A DNA stretch of 64,000 nt, from assembly GCF_028553745.1 (NCBI RefSeq), contig NZ_CP067130.1:1-64000 (forward strand), in the 5' to 3' direction. The DNA comes from Paracoccus seriniphilus (GTDB lineage: Bacteria > Pseudomonadota > Alphaproteobacteria > Rhodobacterales > Rhodobacteraceae). Each line of letters opens with the position of its first letter. Position 1 is the first letter of the stretch. The notes beneath the pieces were generated by a model. That model had not been told where the DNA came from and ran no database searches. It worked only from the letters and a program-made list of their open reading frames with translations. Positions 8,967 to 17,023 of the stretch are shown here, one piece after another. Both the position numbers and the translations under genes were made by a program.

Positions 8967-9484
8967 ATGTCTGATGTCGTCTCCGAACTCGCCAAATTGC
9001 GCGCCGCCCTGGCCGCCGCAGAGGCCCGTGCGCAGGTTGCGGAAAGCGAGCTGGCACAGACCCGTGCAGTCATTTCCTGCGCGGAAGCGATGATCCAGGA
9101 GCTCAAGCTCGAGATCGCCAGGCTGCGCCGCGACAAATACGGCATCTCGTCAGAACGACGCGCCCGGCTGATCGATCAGTTGGAGTTGCAGCTTGAGGAA
9201 TTGGAAGCGGCGGCCACCGAGGATGCCCTGGCCGCAGAACAAGCCGTTGAGAAAGCCAGCACGGTCCGGACCTTTACGCGTCGTCACCCCGCGCGCAAAC
9301 CATTCCCTGATCACCTGCCGCGCGAGCGGGTTGTTGTCGAGGCACCCGCCGCGTGCGCCTGCTGTGGCTCGGACCGGATCGTCAAGATGGGTGAAGATGT
9401 CACCGAGACGCTGGAGGTGATCCCGCGTCAGTGGAAGGTGATCCAGACCGTGCGCGAGAAGTTCACTTGCCGGGCCTGCGAGAG
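8967..9484 (+). pseudogene. tnpC: IS66 transposase TnpC, N-terminal fragment
   Basis: The ATG at 8967 starts MSDVVSELAKLRAALAAAEA, a coiled-coil leader, then LRRDKYGISSERRARLIDQL and a zinc-ribbon region CACCGSDRI ... CRAC. These are the first ~170 residues of IS66 TnpC. Similarity ends after CRACES (about 9484); the DDE catalytic domain is absent. The frame runs on to 9560 through unrelated bases and the IS256 end. Confidence 0.8.
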
Positions 9485-9534
9485 TGAGGGCGAGTCCGCC
9501 ACCGGTTCGAGGGCCGCCCGAACCAGCCAACCGC

Positions 9535-9753
9535 GAGAGTGTCCGATCTTCTGTGTATGAGTAAATTGGCCCATGCTTCCAAACTGAAGGAGCATGACGA
9601 TAATGACGATTTCCAAGGAAGTTTTAGACGAGCTGCTTAGTGGCGTTGAGAACGCGGACGATTTGCTGGGCGATCAGGGCCTGATGAAGGAACTGAAGGT
9701 CAAGTTGATGGAGCGGATGCTGGGTGCGGAACTGACCGAGCATCTGGGCTATG
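9535..9753 (+). mobile_element. IS256-family element, left-end remnant
   Basis: GAGAGTGTCCGATCTTCTG at 9535 resembles an IS256-family terminus, and a transposase start follows at 9594. The remnant is cut at 9753/9754 by the right end of the IS3-family element. Confidence 0.6.
9594..9753 (+). pseudogene. IS256-family transposase, N-terminal fragment
   Basis: The frame begins MTIMTISKEVLDELLSG and runs through DLLGDQGLMKELKVKLMERM to ELTEHLGY. This is the conserved N-terminus of IS256/MULE transposases, normally about 400 residues. After 53 residues the sequence becomes the IS3-family terminus beginning TGGACCTGTC, so the gene was cut there. AGGAG lies upstream of the ATG. No other piece of it was found in the window. 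Confidence 0.75.
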
Positions 9754-9791
9754 TGGACCTGTCCCGCTTTTGTGCCGCTCCAAGTGCTCGT

Positions 9792-10594
9792 TTAAGCCAC
9801 CTTCCGTTCGAAGGCGACCGGGCTTTTCCACCCCAATGCTGAATGACGGCGCCGCGGATTGTAGAAGCCATTGATGTATTCGAAGATGGCCATTTCAACC
9901 TGCCTGCGCGTTTCCCATGTCCGCCGCCAGATCAGCTCAGCTTTAATGGTTTTGAAGAACGTCTCAACGACGGCGTTGTCGTAGCAGTTGCCCTTCCCAG
10001 ACATCGACACATTGAACCCATGCTGTCGCAGGATCTTCTGATAGTCATGCGAACAATATTGGGCGGATTCAACGCTCGGATCGCCAGGTCCCGGTTCATT
10101 CTATTGCTGACCGCCCAACCAATGATGCGGCGTGAGTGCAGGTCCAAGATCACAGCCAGATACAGCCAACCCTCGCGGGTCCAGACGTAGCTGATATCGC
10201 CTGCCCATTTCTGATTTGGCGCATCTGCGGTGAAGTCCCGATCCAGTAGGTTGGCCGCGAAGTTGAACTTATGGTCGCTGTCCGTGGTCACCTTGTGTTT
10301 TCGGGTTCTTACGACTGATATGCCGTTTTGACGCATCAGCCTGCCTACGCGGCGGTGCCCCACATTTAGACCGATCTCCTTCAGCTCTTCGGTCATTCGT
10401 GGCTTGCCATAACTGCCCAGACTGAGACGCGACTGTTCTTTGATGTGCGCAAGCGTGACCAGATCAGACCGCTGTCTGCGACTGGCAGGGCGGTTGCGGT
10501 ATGCTCGCAAACCGCGCGGACTGACAGCCATGACCCGACACATCAGCTCAATGGAAAACGCAGCCCGGTGTTCTTCGATGAACTGAAATCTCAT
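9792..10594 (-). pseudogene. IS3-family transposase OrfB, deleted in the catalytic core
   Basis: From MRFQFIEEHRAAFS (10594) the protein shows the HTH_21 region SLGSYGKPRMTEELKEIGL and the first DDE aspartate in KWAGDISYVWT. After AIRALN, about 60 bases are missing compared with typical relatives, including the expected TDRGSQY segment with the second catalytic aspartate. The frame also shifts. The end (SGKGNCYDNAVVETFFKTIK through WKSPVAFERKVA, 9792-10010) is in another frame. The enzyme cannot be active. Confidence 0.8.
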
Positions 10595-10635
10595 TGCTTT
10601 TGACCCGCGAAGAAGATTGCCGCCTTCCTGAGAAA

Positions 10636-11940
10636 CACTTGCTGTCCCGGGGATGGACGCCAATGCAAATCCGAGGGTCCTGGCGCGCCGTTGAAGGTTT
10701 GACAGTAGGCGTTGCCGGTGTCGCTCGTCGTAACCTGTCGCCCCCTGATCCTGGCAGGTCATGCCATGGCGGATGGCGTTGTAGAACTGCACGGCTATTT
10801 TGCGCGCTGTCGCCGCGACGGCCTTCTGCTTGCCAATCCGTGCCGAGAGACGTCGATAGAACGCGCCCAATGCCGTGTCGCTTCGGCCAATCGTGACTGC
10901 TGCCAGACGCAGGAGTGCAGCGGCGCGGCTGGAGGACCGGCGTGTCCGCGAGGATAGCAACTTGCCGCCGGAGATCTTGTTGCCCGGAGCCAGACAAAGC
11001 CAGGACGTGAAGTGCTTGGCGCTCTGCCAGGCGCGCAGGTCCGTGCCGCATTCGGCAACCAGCTTCAGAGCCAGCGATGGGCCAAGACCGTGGCTTTGCG
11101 TCAGGTCTGTGCCCAACACCCCGTAAAGTGCGGCCCTAACATCGAAGGACGGTGCGTTGTGCTGCTTGCCTTTGATCCGAGCCTTGGGCAGCGGAGCCAG
11201 ATCACCTTCAGCCCGAACAGTAAGCGCGGCTTGCCGCCTCCAGCCTCCGGTCGCAGGCCTCGATCTGCGCTTTGTAAAAGTCATAAAGTTCCAGTGACTG
11301 CGTCAGGGCAAATATGGGTTCTTCACGGTCATTGCCGACCAGCGCGGCCTTGATTGTGTCCATAGAGGATTTGCAGCGGATGTCGCGGAAGGCGGCGAGA
11401 ACCTCAGGGTCACGCTCACCGTCGACAATCGCGCGGATGATCCGCATGCCTGTTGCGCCAGTTATGTCGGAGACGACATGATGCAATTGCAGGTTCATCT
11501 CCATCAACGCCTTCTGCATGTGCTGGATATGGGCAGCCCCATACTCGGTGAGCCGTTCCCGTTGGCGCATGTAGGCGCGCACCGGTATGGTGTCCGTATC
11601 GGGGCTCACAGCGGCCATGTGCATGGTCGAGCCGATGTCGATCGCCGCCGCATTGGGATTGACCATCTTCAAATCCGGGTGGTCGCCGGTCTTGCGCTTC
11701 GTCAAGGCATATCCTCCGTTCAAGGCGAAGGGCCTGGGCCACGCAAGTTCGTCATCTTCCTGATCAGGATCGCCGTTAAGACAGCGTCACCACTCTCAAG
11801 TGCGCATCAGCCCATGTGCCACGTTTTTTGACGGGGTCGAGCCCACCAATAAGCCAGCGGCAACTGCCCTTCGCCGCGAGCGCAACACAGGCTGTTGCTA
11901 CCGCGCACAGGCGGGCTGCGGCCCGGAACGGTTTTTTGAC
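10636..11940 (-). mobile_element. IS110-family element inserted in IS3 orfA
   Basis: About 1.3 kb lies between the two parts of IS3 orfA, a normal length for IS110 elements. These usually lack clear terminal inverted repeats and leave no target duplication, so the ends are approximate (within ~10 bases). The transposase inside is damaged. Confidence 0.65.
10640..11723 (-). pseudogene. IS110-family transposase, internally deleted and frameshifted
   Basis: The minus-strand frame from 11723 reads NPNAAAIDIGSTMHMAAVSP, the first DEDD motif, then jumps after DTDTIPV directly to RAYMRQRERLTEYGAAHIQH. About 85 residues with further catalytic acids are missing. The frame shifts near 11215 and continues on 10640-11200 with the Transposase_20 C-terminal part (LTQSHGLGPSLALKLVAECG, TSWLCLAPGNKISGGKLLSS). 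A long frame running from 11284 into IS3 orfB is an accidental fusion. The transposase is inactive. Confidence 0.75.
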
Positions 11941-12173
11941 ACCTCCCTTTCCTCCTTGAAAATGCGGTTCTCGCGGCGAAGCCGGTCATTCTCTTGGGCG
12001 AGGCCTATATCCTCCTTCGACACCACATTTGTGTCTCTGTGCGCCGTAATCCATTTGTTCAGCGTCGACATGCCAACACCCAGATCGTCAGCCACCTGCT
12101 TACGCGTCAACCCGCTGGTTAATGCGATACGCACCGCATCTTGGCGGAATTCGTCCGTCCGTTTCAGTCCCAT
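11941..12173 (-). pseudogene. IS3-family OrfA, 3' end displaced by IS110
   Basis: MGLKRTDEFRQDAVRIALTS starts at 12173, with GGAG upstream on the minus strand. It continues with a helix-turn-helix (RKQVADDLGVGMSTLNKWI) and a leucine-rich coil ENDRLRRENRIFKEERE. This is a normal OrfA up to EEREV. The next bases are IS110; the true 3' end is at about 10592-10632. OrfA normally binds the termini and is fused to OrfB by frameshifting, which is impossible here. Confidence 0.8.
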
Positions 12174-12236
12174 AGTCAGTCTCCTTTGGTGCAGTAAATG
12201 CTATCAAAGGAGCGGCATCAAACCGCGACAGGTCCA

Positions 12237-12345
12237 ATCTTGCCGCCAAGCGGCAGGCCACTTGGGGAATTTCGGTTGAAACAGGTTCGATGAAATAGCC
12301 ACCAACCAGGATCGCCATGGATGCGGGCCGATGGGATGTCTCCAT
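12237..12345 (-). pseudogene. 5' remnant of an unidentified gene cut by the IS3 end
   Basis: The minus-strand ATG at 12343-12345 is preceded by GAGGAGAACAGG and opens METSHRPASMAILVGGYFIE, continuing VSTEIPQVACRLAARLD until the IS3 terminus at 12236. The good ribosome site suggests a former real gene. The 36 residues are too few for me to assign a family. It is divergent from the glutamine synthetase-like gene and may have shared its promoter region. Confidence 0.4.
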
Positions 12346-12393
12346 TGGCCTGTTCTCCTCTGTCGGCCCCCACGATCCCGTCGAATTCAAAGA

Positions 12394-12470
12394 AGATAAG
12401 AAATTTTCAATAACGCCAAATAATTCTTGTTTAGAAAAATAATGTCAAATACTGTTCTCTGAACAAGAAT
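12394..12470. promoter_or_regulatory. Candidate operator region upstream of the GS-like gene
   Basis: ATTCTTGTT at 12423-12431 and AACAAGAAT at 12462-12470 form a perfect 9-bp inverted repeat 30 bases apart, within an A/T-rich stretch in front of the gene at 12516. AGATAAGAAATTTTCAA at 12394-12410 resembles AGATAAAAAATATTGA at 17923-17938 in front of the divergent RpiR and transporter genes, so one regulator may bind both. Binding is inferred. Confidence 0.4.
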
Positions 12471-12515
12471 GGTTGCGCTGCTGCCTGCTGCTGCAGCCCA
12501 CCGGGGAGTAAGAAC

Positions 12516-13820
12516 ATGACATTACCGCTTATTTTCGCTGCCACCTGCGATATTTCCGGGAAGGTGCGCGGCAAGGCCTTTCCCGCCGATCAGCTGGAAA
12601 AACGCATGCGGCGTGGGGTGGGTTGGACGCCGACCAATGTGCAGATCACCTGTTTCGATGTGATGGGCGAAAGCCCGTTCGGGGCATTGGGCGACCTGTT
12701 GCTGGTCCCCGATCCCAAGGCCGAGGCGCGGATGACCTTTGGCGATGTGACCGAGCATTTCGTGTTGGGCGATATCGTGACGCTGGAAGGTGAGCCCTGG
12801 GATTTCTGCACCCGTTCCCTGCTGAAATCCGCGCTGGCGCGGCTGGAGCGGGTGGCCGATGTGTCGCTGCTGGCGGCATTCGAACACGAGTTCCAGTTGA
12901 GGGGGGTGCCCGCGCTGGACAATCAAGGCTTTGGCCGTGAGGGGTTCGAGCTGCAGCGCCCGATGCTGGAAGAGCTGATGGCCGGGCTGGCCGCGGCGGG
13001 GATCAAGCCGGACAGCATCATGAAGGAATATGGTGCCAATCAATACGAGGTGGTGATTGGTCCCGATCAGGGACTGCGCGCGGCTGATGCCGCCGTGATC
13101 CTGCGCGAGATGACCCGCTCGACCGCGCGGCATTTCGGCGAGGCGGCCACCTTTACCCCGATCCGCGATCCCGCCGGAGTCGGCAACGGTGTGCATGTTC
13201 ACATGAGTTTTCTCGACAAGCAGGGCGCGCCGGTCACCTATGATCCCGATGGCCCCTGTGGCATGTCGCGTCTGACGTCGGCCTTTTCTGCCGGGGTGCT
13301 GAAATATCTTGACCAGATCATCGCGCTGACCGCGCCCTCGGTGATTTCCTATGAGCGGCTGACCCCGCATCGCTGGTCTGCCGCCTATAACAATCTGGGT
13401 TTCCGTGACCGTGAGGCATCCCTGCGGGTATGTCCGGTAACCGGAAAGGATCCTGCCTCGATCGCGCGCCAATTCAATATCGAATATCGCGCCAGCGATG
13501 CTGCGGCCTGTCCGCATCTGGCCTTGGCGGCCATTGTCCATGCCGGAGTGCAGGGGATCGAAGAGGACCTGCCCGCACCCGCGCCGACCGAGGAAGACCT
13601 GTCCTTGCTGTCAACCGAGGCTTTGGCCGCGCGGGGCTATATCCGCCTGCCCGAAAGCCTTGAAGCGGCTCTGGAACGGATGGAAAGCTCGGATGTCGTG
13701 CGCAGTTGGTTCCCGGCAGATTTCCTGCCGGTCTACAGGACACACAAGGCGGCTGAACTGGCCCATCTGGCCGATATGAATACTGCCGCGCGCTGCGCTG
13801 CCTATGAAAGCACCTACTGA
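12516..13820 (+). CDS. Glutamine synthetase-like gamma-glutamyl ligase
   Basis: This 434-residue protein has the glutamine synthetase catalytic fold: EHE metal ligands at 123-125, EYGANQYE at 171-178, GNGVHVHMSF at 223-232 and FRDREASLRV near 296-305. The N-terminal beta-grasp is short, as in GS-like enzymes that join glutamate to amines rather than ammonia (PuuA-type family knowledge). GGGGAG precedes the ATG. A strong terminator follows at 13879. Its neighbours (fusion aminotransferase, RpiR, ABC importer, amidases) suggest a role in use of an imported amino compound. The exact amine is unknown; plain glutamine synthesis is less likely. Confidence 0.85.
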   Translation: MTLPLIFAATCDISGKVRGKAFPADQLEKRMRRGVGWTPTNVQITCFDVMGESPFGALGDLLLVPDPKAEARMTFGDVTEHFVLGDIVTLEGEPWDFCTRSLLKSALARLERVADVSLLAAFEHEFQLRGVPALDNQGFGREGFELQRPMLEELMAGLAAAGIKPDSIMKEYGANQYEVVIGPDQGLRAADAAVILREMTRSTARHFGEAATFTPIRDPAGVGNGVHVHMSFLDKQGAPVTYDPDGPCGMSRLTSAFSAGVLKYLDQIIALTAPSVISYERLTPHRWSAAYNNLGFRDREASLRVCPVTGKDPASIARQFNIEYRASDAAACPHLALAAIVHAGVQGIEEDLPAPAPTEEDLSLLSTEALAARGYIRLPESLEAALERMESSDVVRSWFPADFLPVYRTHKAAELAHLADMNTAARCAAYESTY

Positions 13821-13878
13821 AGCGGCACGGCCCTTGCGAGATGGCCTTCGTCAGAGGTGACAATTCCGAACATTCAGC

Positions 13879-13906
13879 CGCGCGCCTGAGATCGGCGCGC
13901 GTTTTT
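13879..13906 (+). terminator. Intrinsic terminator after the GS-like gene
   Basis: CGCGCGCC (13879-13886) and GGCGCGCG (13894-13901) form an 8-bp perfect stem with a 7-base loop, followed by TTTTTCTTT. It lies between the convergent GS-like gene and the fusion gene ending at 13940. Confidence 0.85.
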
Positions 13907-13939
13907 CTTTGATTGGGCAGGGTCAGCCCTGTCGCAAGG

Positions 13940-16900
13940 TTAGAGATCGCTCAGCGCGTTATCCAGCGCCTCGATCAGGATATCGGCCTCGGCGATGCCG
14001 AATACCATCGGCGGCTTGATCTTCAAGACGTTTTCCAGCGGCCCGTCCGTCGAGATCAGCACCGCCTGTCCGCGCAGATGGTTCACGATTTCCTCGGCCT
14101 CTTGCGTGGCAGGTTCAAGAGTTTCCCTGTCGCGGACCAGTTCGATCCCGCAGAACAGGCCCTGGCCGCGCACATCGCCGATGATCTCGTGGCGGCTGGC
14201 CAGTTCCCGCAGACCCTGCAGCAGATGTTCCCCGGTTGTCAGGGCACGAGCTTGCAGATTCTCTTGTTCGATCACATCCATGACCGCCATGCCCACGGCC
14301 ATGGACACCGGATTGCCGCCGAACGAGTTGAAATACTCCATGCCGGTGCAGAATTTCTGCGCCAGCTCGCGCGTTGTTGCCACCGCGGCCAGCGGATGGC
14401 CATTGCCGATGGGTTTGCCCATGACCACGATATCGGGCACGACATTCTGAAGCTCGAAGGCCCAAAAATGCTTGCCTACCCGGCCAAATCCGCATTGCAC
14501 CTCATCCGCGATGCACAGGCCGCCGCGGGCGCGGACCAGCTCATAGACCCTGGTCAGATAGCCATCGGGATAGATGACCTGTCCGCCGACGCCGGAAATG
14601 GATTCCGCGATAAAGCTTGCCGCGCCGTCACCGGTTGCAGCCTCGATCGCGTCCAGACAGTGGGCGACCTCGGCCGCATAGGCCTGTCCGGTCTCGACGG
14701 ACATGCCTTTATGCGGGCCACGATAGGGGTCGGGGAAACCGGCGATCTCGACGAAATCCGGTTTGGGAAAGCCACCCTTGCGCTTGAACTTGTAGGGGCT
14801 GACATCGACCATGCCGCCGGTATTGCCGTGATAGGCCCAGTCCAGCACCACGCTGGATTTTTTGCCAATGGCGGTGCGGGCGATGCGGAAGGCCAGTTCA
14901 TTCGCCTCCGAGCCGGAATTGACGAAGAACAGCGTATCCAGCCCCTCGGGCAGGGTGGCGGCCAGCCGTTCCGAGAAATCGAGGATCGGTTCGCTCAGAT
15001 AGCGGGTATTGGTGTTCAGCGTGGCGGCCTGTCGGGCCAGAGCGCCGACCACATGGGGATGGCAATGTCCGACATGGGTGATGTTGTTCACCGCATCCAG
15101 ATGCGCCCGCCCGGTATAGTCGATCAGCCAGGGACCGCTGCCGCGCAGGATCTTCAGCTTGTTGCGATAGGACACCGAGAGCGACGGCCCAAGACATTCT
15201 GCACGGCGTTCCAGCAGCCGTTCTGGCGGATTGGGGTCGATGGTGAAACTTTCCCCGGCCAGTCCGAGGATCAGATTGGGGTCGATGCAGATATCCTGCC
15301 AGACCTCCCACAGGCTGTCATGGCCGACCCCGAAGAAGTTGCCGGTCTGCGACAGCATGTCGGTCATGATCTGGAAATGCAGATGCGGAGACCAGCCGCC
15401 ATTTTCGGACCAGTCACCGAAATGTCCGATCACCTCGCCCGCGCGGACTGTCTGGCCGGGTTCAGCGCAGCCGGTCCGGTCCTTGGCCAGATGGCCGTAG
15501 AGGGTGAAGAAGGGTGTGCCGTCGTCGGTTTCATGTTCAAGGATCAGCGTATGGCCGTAATCCAGCGGATCGGCATTATAGCTGGCAAGGCGCACCACCC
15601 CGTCCAGCGGCGCGTGAACCGCTGTGCCGGATTTGGCAAAAATGTCGATGCCAAGATGACGGTTGCGGCCTTCGGGGCTGGCGCTGTCGGCGAATTGCGC
15701 AGCGGTATAGATGTCGCGGCGCTCGCCATAGGGGCCAATGCCGTAAAAGGCCACGCATCCGGGCGTGTGGGAAGGGCGTTGCCGCTCAAACCATGCGTCA
15801 AAGGCAGGATCGGCATAGCTGGGCATGTCGGGACGGCTGCCATCGGCCTGCAACGCGATCCGGGCACTGCGGCGGATGTCGGGCTGGCAGATCGGCGCGT
15901 AACTGCCTTGCGTCAGCGCTTCGCGGATCGCCGGAGCCGTGGCGATGGCCGCAAAGCCCGCCGAACGACGGCAAAGCGCGACCATGAAGCGCGGGTCGAT
16001 CCGGTCCAGCCGCTCCAGCAGGCGGAAGGCCGGGGCCTGCGAGACCAGAAGATAGTCGTTCTCGGGATATTGCCTGCTTTGGCGCGACGAGATGCAGACG
16101 CTTGCCACCAGCCGCATCCGCATGAGGTCATAGACCAGATCGGCCTCGTCTTCGGTGATCGGAAATTCGCTTGCAAAGCCCGCGACAACCGCCCGGATGG
16201 CCGTGTAGAGATCTTCCGCGTCCAGCAGCGCATAGGCCAGGGTGATGGCCAGTTCATTGACGGTGCGGCCAAAGGCCATGTCGCCAAAATCGATCAGACC
16301 GGTCACCAGATCGGGATTGGCGGGATCGGTGATGACATTGTTGTCATTGGCATCCTGATGCAGGACTGATGCCCGCAGACCCGAAAGGCGCGGTGCCACC
16401 TCTGCCTCATAGCGGGTGAACAGGGCCTCGACACGGGCGCGGTTTTCGGCGTCGGCAATATCCCCCGTCCAGTTCCGCAGTTGTGCGACGTGATCCAGCG
16501 ACCAGACGAAATCGGGCCGGAAGGACGCCGGATGACCAAAGCCCTGCAGCTTGGCGGTCAGCCGCCCCATGAAGGCGCCCAGATTCTGCAGCTGCGCAGC
16601 GCTGCGGGGAGATTGGCTGAGCAAGGGTCCTTCCAGCCAGGTCACCAGCCGCACAAGGTGATCGGTGCCGTCTATCGCCACCTTTGCCATCGGTTCGCCC
16701 GACAGCGTCGGCACAAGCCGTGGCGTGCCCGAAACTCCCCTTTCGCCCAGATGCGCCAGTGCGGCATTTTGCATCTCAAGCTGGCTGGCATCCTCGTCGG
16801 GGTGAGTGATCTTGAGCACATAGCTTTGATCATGGGCGGTCAGGCGCGCGTTCTGGTCGCGTTCGGAGTTCAGCAGGGTGATCTTGCCGGTGATCCCGAA

Positions 16901-17023
16901 CTGGCTGGCCGCAAGGGTCTGGATTTCGTTGGGCGAGAGCGAAGGCGGGGCGGTGTCAAACAATGGCATGTCGTCCTGTATTGGCTGATCTGTGGAACCG
17001 GTGGTCAAGTCGGGCAGGGTCAT
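13940..17023 (-). CDS. Kinase / M23 peptidase-like / class III aminotransferase fusion
   Basis: One 1027-residue protein holds three domains. Residues ~30-350 are an aminoglycoside-phosphotransferase-type kinase with catalytic HQDANDNN (D224, N229) and IDFGD (244-248). Residues ~420-585 are an M23/LytM-type domain with HLGID (H456, D460) and HLHF (547-550), so the zinc ligands are present. Residues ~600-1027 are a class III PLP aminotransferase with NSGSEANE (702-709), IADEVQ (838-843) and the Schiff-base lysine in VVMGKP (K870). No signal peptide is seen. The start at 17023 overlaps the rpiR stop (ATGA). Related separate enzymes AGPHD1 and AGXT2L phosphorylate hydroxylysine or act on phospho-amino-alcohols; a similar kinase-then-lyase role is inferred. 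Confidence 0.9.
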   Translation of the reverse strand: MTLPDLTTGSTDQPIQDDMPLFDTAPPSLSPNEIQTLAASQFGITGKITLLNSERDQNARLTAHDQSYVLKITHPDEDASQLEMQNAALAHLGERGVSGTPRLVPTLSGEPMAKVAIDGTDHLVRLVTWLEGPLLSQSPRSAAQLQNLGAFMGRLTAKLQGFGHPASFRPDFVWSLDHVAQLRNWTGDIADAENRARVEALFTRYEAEVAPRLSGLRASVLHQDANDNNVITDPANPDLVTGLIDFGDMAFGRTVNELAITLAYALLDAEDLYTAIRAVVAGFASEFPITEDEADLVYDLMRMRLVASVCISSRQSRQYPENDYLLVSQAPAFRLLERLDRIDPRFMVALCRRSAGFAAIATAPAIREALTQGSYAPICQPDIRRSARIALQADGSRPDMPSYADPAFDAWFERQRPSHTPGCVAFYGIGPYGERRDIYTAAQFADSASPEGRNRHLGIDIFAKSGTAVHAPLDGVVRLASYNADPLDYGHTLILEHETDDGTPFFTLYGHLAKDRTGCAEPGQTVRAGEVIGHFGDWSENGGWSPHLHFQIMTDMLSQTGNFFGVGHDSLWEVWQDICIDPNLILGLAGESFTIDPNPPERLLERRAECLGPSLSVSYRNKLKILRGSGPWLIDYTGRAHLDAVNNITHVGHCHPHVVGALARQAATLNTNTRYLSEPILDFSERLAATLPEGLDTLFFVNSGSEANELAFRIARTAIGKKSSVVLDWAYHGNTGGMVDVSPYKFKRKGGFPKPDFVEIAGFPDPYRGPHKGMSVETGQAYAAEVAHCLDAIEAATGDGAASFIAESISGVGGQVIYPDGYLTRVYELVRARGGLCIADEVQCGFGRVGKHFWAFELQNVVPDIVVMGKPIGNGHPLAAVATTRELAQKFCTGMEYFNSFGGNPVSMAVGMAVMDVIEQENLQARALTTGEHLLQGLRELASRHEIIGDVRGQGLFCGIELVRDRETLEPATQEAEEIVNHLRGQAVLISTDGPLENVLKIKPPMVFGIAEADILIEALDNALSDL

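Larger units (their letters stand above)
8138..9484 (+). mobile_element. IS66-family element, right part lost
   Basis: The left end GTAAGTCCGGCC at 8138 is a typical IS66 terminus beginning GTAAG. The tnpA-tnpB-tnpC order follows. The match to TnpC stops at about 9484, followed by about 50 bases of unassigned sequence and then an IS256 end at 9535, so the right two thirds of tnpC and the right inverted repeat are gone. The insertion cut the TRAP permease gene. Confidence 0.8.
9754..12236 (-). mobile_element. IS3-family element interrupted by an IS110-family element
   Basis: The termini at 9754-9781 (TGGACCTGTCCCGC...) and 12209-12236 (reverse complement TGGACCTGTCGCGG...) are 28-base inverted repeats, nearly identical. 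orfA (from 12173) and orfB (from 10594) are both on the minus strand but separated by about 1.3 kb holding IS110 sequence. The 3' end of orfA (AAIFFAGQK-like) is found at about 10592-10632, right beside orfB, which fixes the insertion point in the orfA tail. Confidence 0.8.

Noticed and set aside
9932..11284. 450-residue minus-strand frame
   Set aside because: It joins the C-terminal half of an IS110 transposase with IS3 OrfB across an insertion border; treated as two pseudogenes.
13913..16369. 818-residue plus-strand open frame
   Set aside because: It is antisense to the kinase/M23/aminotransferase fusion, has no ribosome site or known domain, and is a typical high-GC shadow frame.
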